64,000 nt of DNA from Thermopolyspora sp040678635 (GCF_040678635.1 NZ_JBFATZ010000003.1:62001-126000), one strand, 5' to 3'. Positions 1 to 8,831 are shown, counted from the stretch's first letter. Translations and numbers: made by a program. The notes: generated by a model not told the origin, from the sequence alone.

Positions 1-717
1 GCCCTCGTGGCCCGCCGCGTACGCCATCGCCTGGGCCCAGATCCGCTCCAGCTCACCGTCGGCGAACACGTGGTAGGGCAGGACGATCACCCGCTTGGCG
101 CCCAGCCGCCGGCAGCGTTCCAGGCCACCCGGTACGCCGGGCCGGGCCGAGACGTAGGCGGTCTCCACGGTGAGATAGCCGGACGCGTGGGTCTCCCACA
201 GCAGCCGGGACACCCGGTGCACGTCCGCGTTGGCGGCCGGGTCGGCGGCTCCGGCGCCGACCAGGACGATCGCCGTGTCGGACCGGTCGACGGCGGCGGC
301 GGGCGCGGCGGTGGCGGCGGTCACCGCGGACAGGCGCGGGATCTCCGCCTCGGCGTCGGCGAGGCGCTCGGCCAGCAGGGCGAGCACGCGCGAGTCGGGG
401 CCGATGGGGCGGCCGTAGTCGTACATCAACGTGGGGTGGCGTTCCTGCTCGAGGGCGAGGGCGGCGGGGAGGCCGGCCAGGGGCGAGTCGTTGCCGGACA
501 GGACGAGCGGCTGGACCACCACGCGGTGGTGGCCGCGGGCGATGAGCGAGGAGATCGAGGCGCTCAGCGTGGGCTCGGTCCGGTCCAGGAAGGCGCCGCA
601 GACGTCGGCCGCGATGTGCTCCAGGCGGCAGCGAAGCCGGTGCACGAACCTGCCGAACTCGGCGACGCCGCCATTGTCGTCGGTGCCTTTCCCGATCAGC
701 AGCAGCGGCGGCTTCAT
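1..717 (-). CDS. CbiX-like sirohydrochlorin chelatase family protein, 3' end cut by window edge
   Basis: The frame stays open from the ATG at 717 to the first base of the window (239 codons), so the C-terminus is missing. A GGGAG motif lies 5-9 bases upstream of the ATG. Two CbiX-type halves are visible: residues 1-120, and about 146 onward with VETAYVSARPGVP and KRVIVLPYHVFADGELERI, both typical of actinobacterial chelatases. The family inserts a divalent metal into sirohydrochlorin for sirohaem or cobalamin synthesis. Oddly, the first domain reads LLIGKGTDD where the family normally has GHG, the second reads LVGAGAADP, and the internal glycine-histidine motif is absent (LVLSGNDSP). The metal-binding histidines may therefore be lost. 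Fold assignment is good; enzymatic activity is uncertain. cobQ and cobD lie 40 kb away. Confidence 0.75.
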   Translation of the reverse strand, partial: MKPPLLLIGKGTDDNGGVAEFGRFVHRLRCRLEHIAADVCGAFLDRTEPTLSASISSLIARGHHRVVVQPLVLSGNDSPLAGLPAALALEQERHPTLMYDYGRPIGPDSRVLALLAERLADAEAEIPRLSAVTAATAAPAAAVDRSDTAIVLVGAGAADPAANADVHRVSRLLWETHASGYLTVETAYVSARPGVPGGLERCRRLGAKRVIVLPYHVFADGELERIWAQAMAYAAGHEG

Positions 718-813
718 CTCGGTCTCCCATGCTTGACCTGCGTAGGCAAACCGTGAGGATATCCCAGAGTTCCGCACGGCGTCCCCGGCTTGCCGCATTC
801 CGCCCGCTCTTCG

Positions 814-1902
814 TCATTCACCTCTCAGCAGGCTGAACAGCACGGCGTCGGTCATACCGCCTGGTACCGGCAGCGCCCGGCGCATCACCCCTTCCCGGGT
901 GAAGCCGGCCTTGCGCGCCACCGCCTGGCTCGCCAGGTTCCCCTCGGCGATCACCATGTGCACGCGGTGGAAGCCCCGCTCGAACAGGTGCTCGCTCACC
1001 GCGCGGGTCGCCTCGGTGGCGTATCCGCGCCGGCGCGCCCAGGGGGAGATCCAGTAGCCGATCTCGGCGTCGCCGCGCTCCCAGTCGGCCCGGTGGACGC
1101 CGACCGACCCGACGAGCCGTCCGCCCCGGCGCGGCTGGAGGGCGAACTGCACGCCGGTGGCGACCTCCAGGTGGGCGTAGCGGGTGCACCACTGGCGGGA
1201 GCGCTCCAGGGTGTAGCCCGCGGCCCAGGGCATCCAGCGGCCGATCTCCGGATCGCCGTCGATCGCGGCGTACACGTCGGCGGCGTCCGCGGCGGCGAAG
1301 GGGCGCAGCAGCAGCCGCTCGCTCTCCAGCCTCAGCCCGGTGTGGAAGCCCGTGTACGGCATCGGCGGATCCCCGGCCAGCAGGCCGAACACCACCAGGT
1401 CGTGGGGCCCGTCGTTCGCGTAGCCGCCGCCGCGCAGCAGGCCCTCGCGGGTGAACCCGGCCTTCTCCGCCACCCGGATCGAGGCGGCGTTGTCGAGGTT
1501 GGCGCGCAGTTCGACGCGGCGCAGGCGGCCCTCGCGCAGCGCCCACGAGGTGAGGGCGCGCACCGCCTCGGTGGCGTACCCGCGGCCCCGGTGGGCGGGG
1601 TGCACGCCGTACCCGATCTCGGTGCTGCCCGCGCCCCAGAGGGTCTTGAACAGGCTGATGGCGCCCACGATCACGCCGTCCGCGACCATCGCGAGATGGA
1701 TGCCCTGGCCGGAGCGGCGCAGTTCGTGGACGCCGTGGGCGAGCCACTGGTCGATCATCGAGGGGTGTCCGGGCGCGCCGGGGGGCAGGAACTCGGCCCC
1801 GCCGGCGATGATCGCGCGCACCTGGGCGGCGTCCCGGGGCCCGAAGGGGCGCAGGACCAGTCGTTGCGACTTGAGCGTCAGCTGCTCGTCGAACCCCGGC
1901 AT
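814..1902 (-). CDS. Tandem GNAT N-acetyltransferase (two RimJ/RimL-like domains)
   Basis: This 362-residue protein contains two complete GNAT (acetyltransf_3) domains, about residues 1-170 and 185-362. Each starts with an (S/E)xRL(V/L)LRPF strand and carries a pyrophosphate-loop motif (GRGYATEAVRAL and RRRGYATEATRAV), then an ENxASxxVAxKAGF-like segment. Such enzymes transfer acetyl from acetyl-CoA to an N-terminal alanine/serine, an amino sugar or a small amine; the substrate here cannot be read. The ATG at 1902 was chosen over the longer frame because an AGGGGG ribosome site lies 3-8 bases upstream. Fused double GNATs are common in actinomycetes. It stands alone between the chelatase and the ABC operon, all on the minus strand. 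Confidence 0.85.
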   Translation of the reverse strand: MPGFDEQLTLKSQRLVLRPFGPRDAAQVRAIIAGGAEFLPPGAPGHPSMIDQWLAHGVHELRRSGQGIHLAMVADGVIVGAISLFKTLWGAGSTEIGYGVHPAHRGRGYATEAVRALTSWALREGRLRRVELRANLDNAASIRVAEKAGFTREGLLRGGGYANDGPHDLVVFGLLAGDPPMPYTGFHTGLRLESERLLLRPFAAADAADVYAAIDGDPEIGRWMPWAAGYTLERSRQWCTRYAHLEVATGVQFALQPRRGGRLVGSVGVHRADWERGDAEIGYWISPWARRRGYATEATRAVSEHLFERGFHRVHMVIAEGNLASQAVARKAGFTREGVMRRALPVPGGMTDAVLFSLLRGE

Positions 1903-1983
1903 GTTCCCCCTCAGGACGGTTTTGCAGGCAAATATCACCCCATCATCACTCAAGTACCTGAGTAGGAGTGCAGCCAACGGCGT

Positions 1984-3162
1984 TCAACGCGCCCGAAGGA
2001 CCTCGCGGTACCGCACCCGGGCGCCGGTCCGCAGCACGGCGCGCTGGTAGACGCGCCCGCCGAGCCACAGCATCCCCAGGACGGCGAGCACCATCAGCCC
2101 GAGCGCCAGCGCGCTCTCCCACAGCGGCACCTCGGCCCCCGCGGCCCGCACCGGCATGATCATCGACGAGAACGGCGGCACGATCGACAACACGCGGGTG
2201 ACCGCGCCGGTCGGGTCCGCGGTCGCCACGAACGCCACGAAATAGCTCACCATCAGCAACATCGTCGCCGGGGTCAGCACGCCCTGCAGTTCCTCCTGCC
2301 GCGACACCAGGGAGGCGATCCCGGCGAACATGACCGCGTAGAAGGCGTAGCCGAGCAGGAACCACAGGATCGTGACGGCGATCACGCCGTAGATGCCGTC
2401 CGGCATGTCCGGCACCGCCCCGCTGAGTTGAGCTCCGGCCAGGCCGACCACCGCGATGAGCATGATCTGGAGCAGGCCGAGCACGCCCAGGCCGATCGTC
2501 TTGCCGGCCAGGAGCTGCCAGGGCCGTACCGAGGCGAGCAGGATCTCCACGATCCGGCTGCCCTTCTCCTCCACCACGCCCATGGCGACCATGGAGCAGG
2601 ACTGGACGATCAGGATGAACAGCATCACGACGATCGCCGAGGCGATCACCCGGCGCAGGGCCGCGTCCTCCGCCGTGGGGCTCAGCGTCACCTCGGCGAG
2701 GGGCGTGGTCTGCAGCGCCCGCTGCACGGCGCCGGGATCCAGCCCGGCGGTACGCAGGTTCTGCTGCGTCGCCACCGACCGGTGCGCGGTGTCGATGATG
2801 ACCGACAGCTCGTTGTCGAGCGCGCTCTCGCTGATCACCTTGGTGTTGTCCACGACCGCGGCGTCGACGTCGCCGGCCTCGACGGCGGCGCGGGCGGCCG
2901 TCTCGTCGGCGTGGCGGACGACCTTGATTGTCAGATCCTCGGCCGGTTTGCCCTGCGCGCTCAGCGCGGTCGCGAGCTGGTCGCCCTGTGCCCCGGCGAC
3001 GCCGACCGTGTACGCGTCGCCGCCGTCGAACAGGCGCGGCAGCGCCACCAGCACGATCACGAGCAGCACGGTGATGGCCAGGCCGACGCGGTAGCCGGTG
3101 CTCCGGCTGCGCACGGCGATCTCTCGGCGCGCGGCCAGCCAGACCGGGCCCATGTCCTTCAC
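1984..3162 (-). CDS. ABC-2 type exporter permease (NatB-like)
   Basis: The 392-residue protein has a hydrophobic segment at about 27-43, a long extracytoplasmic domain (about 48-170), then a cluster of five hydrophobic segments from about 173 to 375. This is the arrangement of ABC2_membrane_3/NatB permeases. It is the last gene of a four-gene operon and is preceded by its ATPase at 3206-4081. The start is GTG 3162 with AAGGAG nine bases upstream; an ATG three codons in lacks a well-placed site. The pair probably exports a small molecule, ion or peptide. The substrate is unknown. Confidence 0.85.
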   Translation of the reverse strand: MKDMGPVWLAARREIAVRSRSTGYRVGLAITVLLVIVLVALPRLFDGGDAYTVGVAGAQGDQLATALSAQGKPAEDLTIKVVRHADETAARAAVEAGDVDAAVVDNTKVISESALDNELSVIIDTAHRSVATQQNLRTAGLDPGAVQRALQTTPLAEVTLSPTAEDAALRRVIASAIVVMLFILIVQSCSMVAMGVVEEKGSRIVEILLASVRPWQLLAGKTIGLGVLGLLQIMLIAVVGLAGAQLSGAVPDMPDGIYGVIAVTILWFLLGYAFYAVMFAGIASLVSRQEELQGVLTPATMLLMVSYFVAFVATADPTGAVTRVLSIVPPFSSMIMPVRAAGAEVPLWESALALGLMVLAVLGMLWLGGRVYQRAVLRTGARVRYREVLRAR

Positions 3163-3205
3163 GATGGCCTTCTCCTTCCGCCCTCTGTCTCCTGGCCCCT
3201 CCGCG

Positions 3206-4081
3206 TCACGCGACCGCCTCGCGGAAGATCTCGCTGAGCCGCGGCTCGACCCAGCCGAAGTGCTCCAGCCGTCCCGCCCGGGACGCGATGCGCAGCACCT
3301 CCCGGTCGTCGGCGGACTCCAGGATCACCTCGTCCCCGTCCTTCGCCACGATCGTGCCGGGCAGCTCGTCGGCCCAGCCCGCCGAGGCGCCGCTGACCAC
3401 CACGCGCAGCCGCTTATGGCTCTCCCTGCCCCGCAGCTCGGCGACCGTGCCGACGGCTACCATGCGCCCGGCGGCGATGATGCCGACCGAGTCGCACAAC
3501 CGCTCGACGAGTTCGAGCTGGTGGCTGGAGAAGATGACCGGCACGCCCGCCGCGCGGCGCTCGGCGAGCACGCCGGCGAGCGCGTCGACGGCGATCGGGT
3601 CCAGGCCGGAGAAGGGCTCGTCCAGGATGAGCATCTCGGGGTCGTGCACGAGCGCGACGGCGAGCTGCACCCGCTGCTGGTTGCCGAGCGAGAGGCTGTC
3701 CACCTCGCTGTCGCGCCGCTCGGTGAGGCCGAGCCGCTCCAGCAGGTCGTCGGACGCCTTCTTCGCGGCGGCCTGGGTCAGGCCGTGCAGCCGCCCGAAG
3801 TACTCCAGTTGCTCGGCGACGCGCATCTTGGCGTACAGGCCGCGCTCCTCCGGCATGTAGCCGAACCGGCGCCGGGTCTCGAAGTCGAGCGGGCGGTCCT
3901 TCCAGCGCACCTCGCCCCCGTCGGCGTCGAGCACGCCCATGACGATGCGCATCGTGGTGCTCTTGCCGGCTCCGTTGGCGCCGACGAAGCCGAACATCTC
4001 GCCGGGGCCGACCGACAGGGTGACGCCGTCGAGGGCGATTTTGTCGCCATATCGCTTCCTCAGCTCGTCAATGCGGAGCAT
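3206..4081 (-). CDS. ABC transporter ATP-binding protein (NatA-like)
   Basis: The 291-residue ATPase has Walker A GANGAGKST (about 34-42), the signature region LSLGNQQRV, Walker B MLILDEPFSGLDP, an H-loop (SSHQLE) and a C-terminal DUF4162-like accessory domain after about residue 215. It powers the permease downstream, 43 bases away. Its start overlaps the end of the regulator gene by 14 bases, so translation is probably coupled. The family drives drug, peptide or Na+ export; nothing visible fixes the substrate. Confidence 0.9.
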   Translation of the reverse strand: MLRIDELRKRYGDKIALDGVTLSVGPGEMFGFVGANGAGKSTTMRIVMGVLDADGGEVRWKDRPLDFETRRRFGYMPEERGLYAKMRVAEQLEYFGRLHGLTQAAAKKASDDLLERLGLTERRDSEVDSLSLGNQQRVQLAVALVHDPEMLILDEPFSGLDPIAVDALAGVLAERRAAGVPVIFSSHQLELVERLCDSVGIIAAGRMVAVGTVAELRGRESHKRLRVVVSGASAGWADELPGTIVAKDGDEVILESADDREVLRIASRAGRLEHFGWVEPRLSEIFREAVA

Positions 4082-4400
4082 CCGAGGTTCCTCCCGTGTT
4101 GTTCATGATCCTGTGCAGTACGGCCACGTACTCGTCGAACGCCTGGCGTCCCCGATCGGTGAGGGAGAGCCAGGTGCGGGCGCGCTTGCCGACGAAGCCC
4201 TTCTGCACCCGCACGTAGCCGGCCTCCTCCAGCGTCACGATGTGCTTGGACAGCAGCGAGTCGCTGACCTCGATCGTGTCGCGCAGGAAGCGGAAGTCGG
4301 CCTTCTCGGCGGCGGCGAGGGCGGCGACGATGGACAGGCGCACGGGCGCGTGGATGATCTCGTCGAGGTGGTGCCGGGGATGGCTGCCGTTGATGGTCAT
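4068..4400 (-). CDS. Winged-helix MarR/PadR-like transcriptional regulator
   Basis: The 110-residue protein starts at ATG 4400 inside an ATGA overlap with the upstream membrane-protein gene. Residues 12-85 form a winged helix: IIHAPVRLSIVAAL, VSDSLLSKHIVTLEEAGYV as recognition helix, and a basic wing GKRARTWLSLTDRGRQAF. This is the short HTH_27 type found beside ABC exporters, which it usually represses until a ligand binds. The target here is most likely the promoter just upstream of 4858. No ligand-binding extension is present. Confidence 0.85.
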   Translation of the reverse strand: MTINGSHPRHHLDEIIHAPVRLSIVAALAAAEKADFRFLRDTIEVSDSLLSKHIVTLEEAGYVRVQKGFVGKRARTWLSLTDRGRQAFDEYVAVLHRIMNNTGGTSDAPH

Positions 4401-4858
4401 CGCTCCGCGACCGGCCTCGTGCGGCTCCCCAGGGCGGCCATCCCGCGCCACGCGCCGTACAGCGGGGGCGCGGCCGACGCCAGGACGCCCGCGACGCCGG
4501 CGAGCACCGGCCCGGCGCCCACGCCCTCCTGCACATAGCGCATCACCCAGAGGTTGAAGACCGTCGCCGCCAGGAAGAGGCCGGTCACCACCCACTGAAG
4601 GCGCCAGATCACCGGGTGGTACACGTGGCTGCGGCAGGCGTAGACGATCGATACGACGCAGAAGACGAGCCAGCCCACGTCGGCGACGATGGTGAGGGAC
4701 CGGTCGGCGAAGTGGATGATCGCCCAGTAGGCGGCCGCGGCCACTCCGAACGCCAGGAAGTATCGGGGACCTCGGCGCGCCGAACGCCGCACCTTCCCGC
4801 CGATTCGCCCGATCTCGCCGAGCGCCTGCGAGGCGCTGAATTCTTCGCGGCTGTTCAT
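4397..4858 (-). CDS. Four-helix integral membrane protein, first gene of the ABC operon
   Basis: The 153-residue protein has four hydrophobic segments (about 34-54, 60-76, 86-105 and 116-140) separated by short charged loops. ATG 4858 is preferred over the ATG six bases upstream because GGAGGG sits exactly six bases before it and would overlap the other start. The stop codon overlaps the regulator start (ATGA). I do not recognise the family. Its place in the operon suggests a sensor or accessory subunit for the ABC exporter. Confidence 0.75.
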   Translation of the reverse strand: MNSREEFSASQALGEIGRIGGKVRRSARRGPRYFLAFGVAAAAYWAIIHFADRSLTIVADVGWLVFCVVSIVYACRSHVYHPVIWRLQWVVTGLFLAATVFNLWVMRYVQEGVGAGPVLAGVAGVLASAAPPLYGAWRGMAALGSRTRPVAER

Positions 4859-4887
4859 CCACATCCCTCCTATTCCCGTGCTGGCAT

Positions 4888-4915
4888 CGTATACAAATAC
4901 TCAACTGTCGTTCAA
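4888..4915 (-). promoter_or_regulatory. Probable promoter of the ABC-exporter operon
   Basis: On the minus strand there is TTGAAC, a 16-base spacer, then TATACG, about 30 bases before the first start codon at 4858. Both hexamers resemble the housekeeping sigma consensus, and the surrounding bases are clearly AT-richer than the flanks. Prediction only. Confidence 0.5.
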
Positions 4916-5037
4916 GTAGGTGCAAAGCGCTCCTGAGGTGGGCGCTCGCCCGGCGCGCCGACGTTTGCTGTCGGGGGCTCGGGTACGGAGACCGTTATGA
5001 CCCGATTCGTACCTTCGCCGAACGGGAGGAGACGGTC

Positions 5038-5445
5038 ATGGAGCGAGGCAGCTCGAAGCACGGCCCGCGCCTGGACGAGCAGCAGAAGCACGAGACCGAG
5101 GGGCTCGTCCGCGGCGGCGGCGCCACCCACGCCGAGGAGTGGAAGCAGCCCGAGCCGATGCTCGCACCGGCCGAGGAGGCCCTCGACGACGGCACCGTGC
5201 CCAGCCGCGGGTCCGCCGTACCTCAAGGGATCACACCCGCGGACGTGGAACGGCGCAGCAACCTGGCCAAGTGGCTGAGCGACGCCCGGTTCCCCGCCGA
5301 CCGCCGCGCCCTGCTCACGCACGCGGTCACCAAGGCCGCGCCGGAGCCGGTGCTGCAGGCGGTGCGCACGCTGCCGGACGAGAAGTTCCACAACGTCGGC
5401 GAGGTCGCCACCGCGCTGGGGCTCGGCGCGGAGAACCACCGCTGA
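5038..5445 (+). CDS. DUF2795 domain protein
   Basis: The 135-residue hydrophilic protein has a charged, disordered N-terminal half (residues 1-62). Its C-terminal DUF2795 domain (about 65-132) contains ITPADVERRSNLAKWLSDARFP, read as two helices, and LPDEKFHNVGEVATALG. The family is widespread in actinobacteria and has no established biochemical role. A GGGAGGAG ribosome site lies 6-13 bases before the ATG. It is followed after 27 bases by the baeRF gene, so the two are probably co-transcribed and may both serve stress physiology. Confidence 0.8.
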   Translation: MERGSSKHGPRLDEQQKHETEGLVRGGGATHAEEWKQPEPMLAPAEEALDDGTVPSRGSAVPQGITPADVERRSNLAKWLSDARFPADRRALLTHAVTKAAPEPVLQAVRTLPDEKFHNVGEVATALGLGAENHR

Positions 5446-5472
5446 TCAGGCCCTCCGGGAAGGAGCCGCACG

Positions 5473-6558
5473 ATGAGACTGGACTTCCTTCGTCCGCTCT
5501 ACGAGCGGAAGGGTCCATTCGTCTCGATCTACCTGGACACCGGCCGTACGACGGAGACCGGGGCCACCGAAATCGAGCTGCGTCGCCGGCGGCTCAGCGA
5601 GCATCTCGTCGAGGAGGGGGCGACCGCCGAGGAGCTGATCCCGATCGCCGACCTGGTCGGCGACCCCGGCATGGCCGCTCCCGGCCGTGCCGTGTTCGTG
5701 GCGGGCCACGAGGTCGTCTACACCGAGGCGTTGCCGGCTCCGCCTCGCCGGGAGATCGCCCGGCGATCCCCGCTGCCGCACGTCATGCCGCTGCTCGCGC
5801 AGCGCGGCGAGAACGTGCCGCACCTGCGCGTGCTCGCCGATCACACCGGGGCGGACGTGGTGGCGATCGGCGCGGGCGCGCCGCGCGAGCTGGTGGTGGG
5901 CGCCGAGGACTGGCCGCTGCAGAAGACCGGCCAGGGCGGCTGGTCGCAGAAGCGCTACGAGCGCGGCGTGGAGACCACCTGGGAACGCAACGCCGTCGCG
6001 GTCGCGGAGACGATCGATCAGGAGGTCCGCAGGCTCGGCGCGGAGCTGGTCATCCTCGCCGGGGAGCCCAAGTCACGCATGCTGGTACGCGAGCACGTGG
6101 GCAAGGAGGCGGCCTCGAAGATCGTCATGGTGGAGCACGGCAGCCGCGCCCCGGGGGCCGCGCCCACGCTGTTCGCCAAGGAGGCCGAGGCCGTGCTCGA
6201 CGAGTACCTCGCGACGCGGCGGGCGGAGGTCCTGGACGCGTACGGCGAGGCCACCGGCCATGCCATGGCGACGCAGAGCCTCGCCGAGACGGTCGACGCG
6301 CTGCGGGAGCGGCGGGTGCGCACGCTGCTGATCGTGGACGATGCGTCGGCGGACGGCACGCTGTGGATCGGCGAGCAGGGTCACGCGATCGGCGTCGGGG
6401 AGGCCGAGCTGCGCGCCACGAGGGTGACCGACCCGATCAAGGAGCGCGCCGACGCCGCGCTGGTGCGGGCGGCGGCGACGACCGGGGCCGATCTGTGGTT
6501 CGTCTCGGCGACGGAGCTGCACGCCCCCGACGGCGTGGCCGCGCTGCTGCGCTTCTGA
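5473..6558 (+). CDS. baeRF-family (Rv2629-like, eRF1-fold) protein
   Basis: The 361-residue protein matches the actinobacterial Rv2629/baeRF family 2: an N-terminal RPLYERKGPFVSIYLDTGR, a central segment with GGWSQKRYERGVETTWERNA, and the C-terminal LLIVDDASADGTLWIG and GADLWFVS strands. The central segment corresponds to the family's catalytic-loop position. The family shares the eRF1/Vms1 release-factor fold and is proposed to act on stalled ribosomes or peptidyl-tRNA. The M. tuberculosis member belongs to the dormancy regulon. An AGGGAAGGAG site precedes the ATG. It lies directly downstream of the DUF2795 gene. Family membership is confident; reaction inferred. Confidence 0.8.
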   Translation: MRLDFLRPLYERKGPFVSIYLDTGRTTETGATEIELRRRRLSEHLVEEGATAEELIPIADLVGDPGMAAPGRAVFVAGHEVVYTEALPAPPRREIARRSPLPHVMPLLAQRGENVPHLRVLADHTGADVVAIGAGAPRELVVGAEDWPLQKTGQGGWSQKRYERGVETTWERNAVAVAETIDQEVRRLGAELVILAGEPKSRMLVREHVGKEAASKIVMVEHGSRAPGAAPTLFAKEAEAVLDEYLATRRAEVLDAYGEATGHAMATQSLAETVDALRERRVRTLLIVDDASADGTLWIGEQGHAIGVGEAELRATRVTDPIKERADAALVRAAATTGADLWFVSATELHAPDGVAALLRF

Positions 6559-6603
6559 GCCCCGGGCGTACGCCGACGCACACGGCCTAACGCACGACGC
6601 CGC

Positions 6604-7380
6604 TCAAACGCTCGGCGCGCTCGGGCGGTCTCCCGCGATGATCACAACCTCCAGGGTTCGGGGACCGTGTACGCCCTCGACGCGGTTGAGTTCGATGTCG
6701 CTCGTCGCCGACGGGCCGCTGATCCAGGTGAGCGGGCGGCGCGGGTCGAGCCGGGCGACCGCCTCGGGGACGCGGGCGGCGATCTGATCGGCGCGTACCA
6801 GGCACAGGTGATAGTCGGGCACGAGCGTCAGCGCCCGGCGGCCCTGACCCGGGCCGGCGTCGAGCACGATCGTGCCGGTCTCGGCGATCGCCGTCGCGCA
6901 CAGGCTGATCACGCCGTCGGCGCGGTCCAGCTCGGCCGCGTCGAGCGGCGGGTCGTCGGGCAGCCGCTCGACGGACGCCTCCGCGAGCCACTCGCCGGGT
7001 ATCCCGGCGGGCACGACGAGCCGCTTGACCGCCCGTTCGGCGAGCGCGGCGGCGACCGTGGCGGCCACCTCGCCCGCGGCGACGGTGTGCACGATCGCGC
7101 GGTAGTCCCGCACCCGCTCGGCGAACAGCTCGATCAGTTCCAGCTCGGACATGGACGTGCTCGTCCGGTAGTTGCGCGGCACCTGCGGCTCCGGCGCGCC
7201 GCCGATCGCCGACCGGACGCGGGCGAGGATGAGATCACGCGAACCCATCGAGGGCCCGGACGGCGAGTTCACCGACGAGTTCATGGACGAGGGCATCGAC
7301 GGGGGCATCGACGGGGGCATCGACGGGGGCTTGGACGGGGGCTTGGACGGGGGCTTGGACGGGGGCATGGACGAGGTCAC
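6604..7380 (-). CDS. lutC: LutC, L-lactate utilisation protein (LUD domain)
   Basis: The third subunit of the LutABC L-lactate oxidase complex. The LUD (DUF162) domain occupies about residues 45-258 and includes RDLILARVRSAI, the AETGTIVLD strand near the middle and ISGPSATSDIELNRVEGVHG near the end. The start is GTG 7380: it overlaps the lutB stop (GTGA) and has GGGAGG 7-12 bases upstream, while the internal ATG at 7248 has none. That start makes a run of PPSK/PPSM repeats, encoded by seven 12-base units, the N-terminus. This tail of about 40 residues is not usual for LutC. The end converges with the baeRF gene 46 bases away. Confidence 0.85.
   Translation of the reverse strand: MTSSMPPSKPPSKPPSKPPSMPPSMPPSMPSSMNSSVNSPSGPSMGSRDLILARVRSAIGGAPEPQVPRNYRTSTSMSELELIELFAERVRDYRAIVHTVAAGEVAATVAAALAERAVKRLVVPAGIPGEWLAEASVERLPDDPPLDAAELDRADGVISLCATAIAETGTIVLDAGPGQGRRALTLVPDYHLCLVRADQIAARVPEAVARLDPRRPLTWISGPSATSDIELNRVEGVHGPRTLEVVIIAGDRPSAPSV
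7286..7369. repeat. Seven 12-bp tandem repeats inside lutC
   Basis: Seven units of GACGGGGGCATC/GACGGGGGCTTG (plus strand) follow each other exactly in phase, the outer ones slightly diverged. In the lutC frame they encode alternating PPSM and PPSK. A 12-base period keeps the frame, so copy number can vary without breaking the gene. Confidence 0.9.
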
Positions 7381-8831
7381 CGGGTACCTCCCTCGGTGCG
7401 GTCCCACCAGTCGCGGAACGACTCCGCGGGGATGGGCGGGATGTCGCGGGTGTCGGTCCAGGCCGCCCCCGGGCCGGGCAGCCGCCGCCGGGGCACCAGG
7501 CGGCGCAGGCGGGAGGCGAGCCGCTGGAGGCGGGCGAGCCGGTCGGCGCGGCCCAGCGCCCAGGAGGCGGCCCGCATGCCCGCCCGCTCGGCCGTGGGGT
7601 GCGGCGCCTTCGCCCGCAGGTGGACCAGGACCGTGGGGATGTCGATCGCCACCGGGCAGACGTCGTAGCAGGCGCCGCAGAGCGAGGAGGCGTACGGCAG
7701 CGAGGCGTCCAGCGGCGAGGCCATGCCGCGCAGTTGCGGGGTGAGGATCGCGCCGATCGGGCCGGGATAGACCGACCCATAGGCGTGGCCGCCCGCCCGC
7801 TCGTACACCGGGCACACGTTCAGGCAGGCCGAGCAGCGGATGCAGCGCAGCGCCTGGCGGCCCACCTCGTCGGCGAGCACGTCGGTGCGGCCGTTGTCGA
7901 GCAGCACCAGGTGGAACTCCTTCGGCCCGTCGCCGGGCGTGACGCCGGTCCAGGTCGAGGTGTAGGGGTTCATCCGCTCCCCGGTCGAGGACCTGGGCAG
8001 CAGTTGCAGGAACACCTCCAGGTCCCGCCAGGTCGGCACGACCTTCTCGATGCCGACGATGCTGATCAGCGTCTCCGGCAGGGTGAGGCACATGCGTCCG
8101 TTGCCCTCGGACTCCAGCACGACCATCGTGCCGGTCTCGGCGACCATGAAGTTCGCCCCGGAGACGGCCACCTTGGTGGCGAGGAAGCGCTCGCGCAGGT
8201 GCAGCCGGGCCGCCTCGGCGAGGGCGCGCGGATCGTCGGAGAGCCCCTCCGGGGCGGGGCGGCCCCACTCCGCCATGTGGTTGAGGAAGATCTCCCGGAT
8301 CTCCGCGCGGTTGCGGTGGATCGCCGGGACGAGGATGTGCGAGGGCCAATCGTCCCCGAGCTGCACGATCAATTCGGCGAGGTCGGTCTCGTAGGCGGTG
8401 ATGCCCTCCTCGCGCAGGGCCTCGTTAAGCCCGATCTCCTGGGTGGCGATCGACTTGACCTTCACCACCTCGGTCTCGCCGGTGGCCTTGATCAGGTCGG
8501 CCACGATGCGGTTGGCCTCGGCGGCGTCGGCGGCCCAGTGCACGTGGCCGCCGGCCTCGGTGACGGATCGCTCCAGTTGGAGCAGGTAACGGTCGAGGTT
8601 CCGCAGGGTGTGGTCCTTGATCGCCTTGCCCGCCGCGCGCAGTTCCATCCAGTCGGGCAGTTCGGCGACGACGCCCGCGCGCTTGCCCCTGATCGTGTGC
8701 GTCGCCTTGCGGAGGTTGAAGCGCAACTGGGAGTCGGCGACGGCGCGTGCGGAGTTCCCGGGGAAGGTCGGCATGCCGAGATCGACGACCCCGCCGCGTT
8801 TCGCGCGTCCGTGTCCGCCCGGCCCGCTCAC
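7377..8831 (-). CDS. lutB: LutB, iron-sulphur L-lactate utilisation protein
   Basis: The 484-residue protein has a LUD domain at about 60-300 and two 4Fe-4S ferredoxin motifs, CIRCSACLNVCP near residue 330 and CGACYDVCP near 385, followed by a DUF3390-like C-terminal tail. With LutA and LutC it oxidises L-lactate to pyruvate in the cytoplasm, passing electrons to the respiratory chain. The start is GTG 8831, overlapping the lutA stop (GTGA), with a GGGGAGGG site just upstream. The first MPTFPGN methionine, 20 codons in, is an alternative start. Confidence 0.92.
   Translation of the reverse strand: MSGPGGHGRAKRGGVVDLGMPTFPGNSARAVADSQLRFNLRKATHTIRGKRAGVVAELPDWMELRAAGKAIKDHTLRNLDRYLLQLERSVTEAGGHVHWAADAAEANRIVADLIKATGETEVVKVKSIATQEIGLNEALREEGITAYETDLAELIVQLGDDWPSHILVPAIHRNRAEIREIFLNHMAEWGRPAPEGLSDDPRALAEAARLHLRERFLATKVAVSGANFMVAETGTMVVLESEGNGRMCLTLPETLISIVGIEKVVPTWRDLEVFLQLLPRSSTGERMNPYTSTWTGVTPGDGPKEFHLVLLDNGRTDVLADEVGRQALRCIRCSACLNVCPVYERAGGHAYGSVYPGPIGAILTPQLRGMASPLDASLPYASSLCGACYDVCPVAIDIPTVLVHLRAKAPHPTAERAGMRAASWALGRADRLARLQRLASRLRRLVPRRRLPGPGAAWTDTRDIPPIPAESFRDWWDRTEGGTR

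Noticed and set aside
7..756. Open plus-strand frame of 249 codons over the chelatase gene
   Set aside because: Arg/Gly/Val-rich shadow of the minus-strand gene without ribosome site; the chelatase frame has recognisable motifs.
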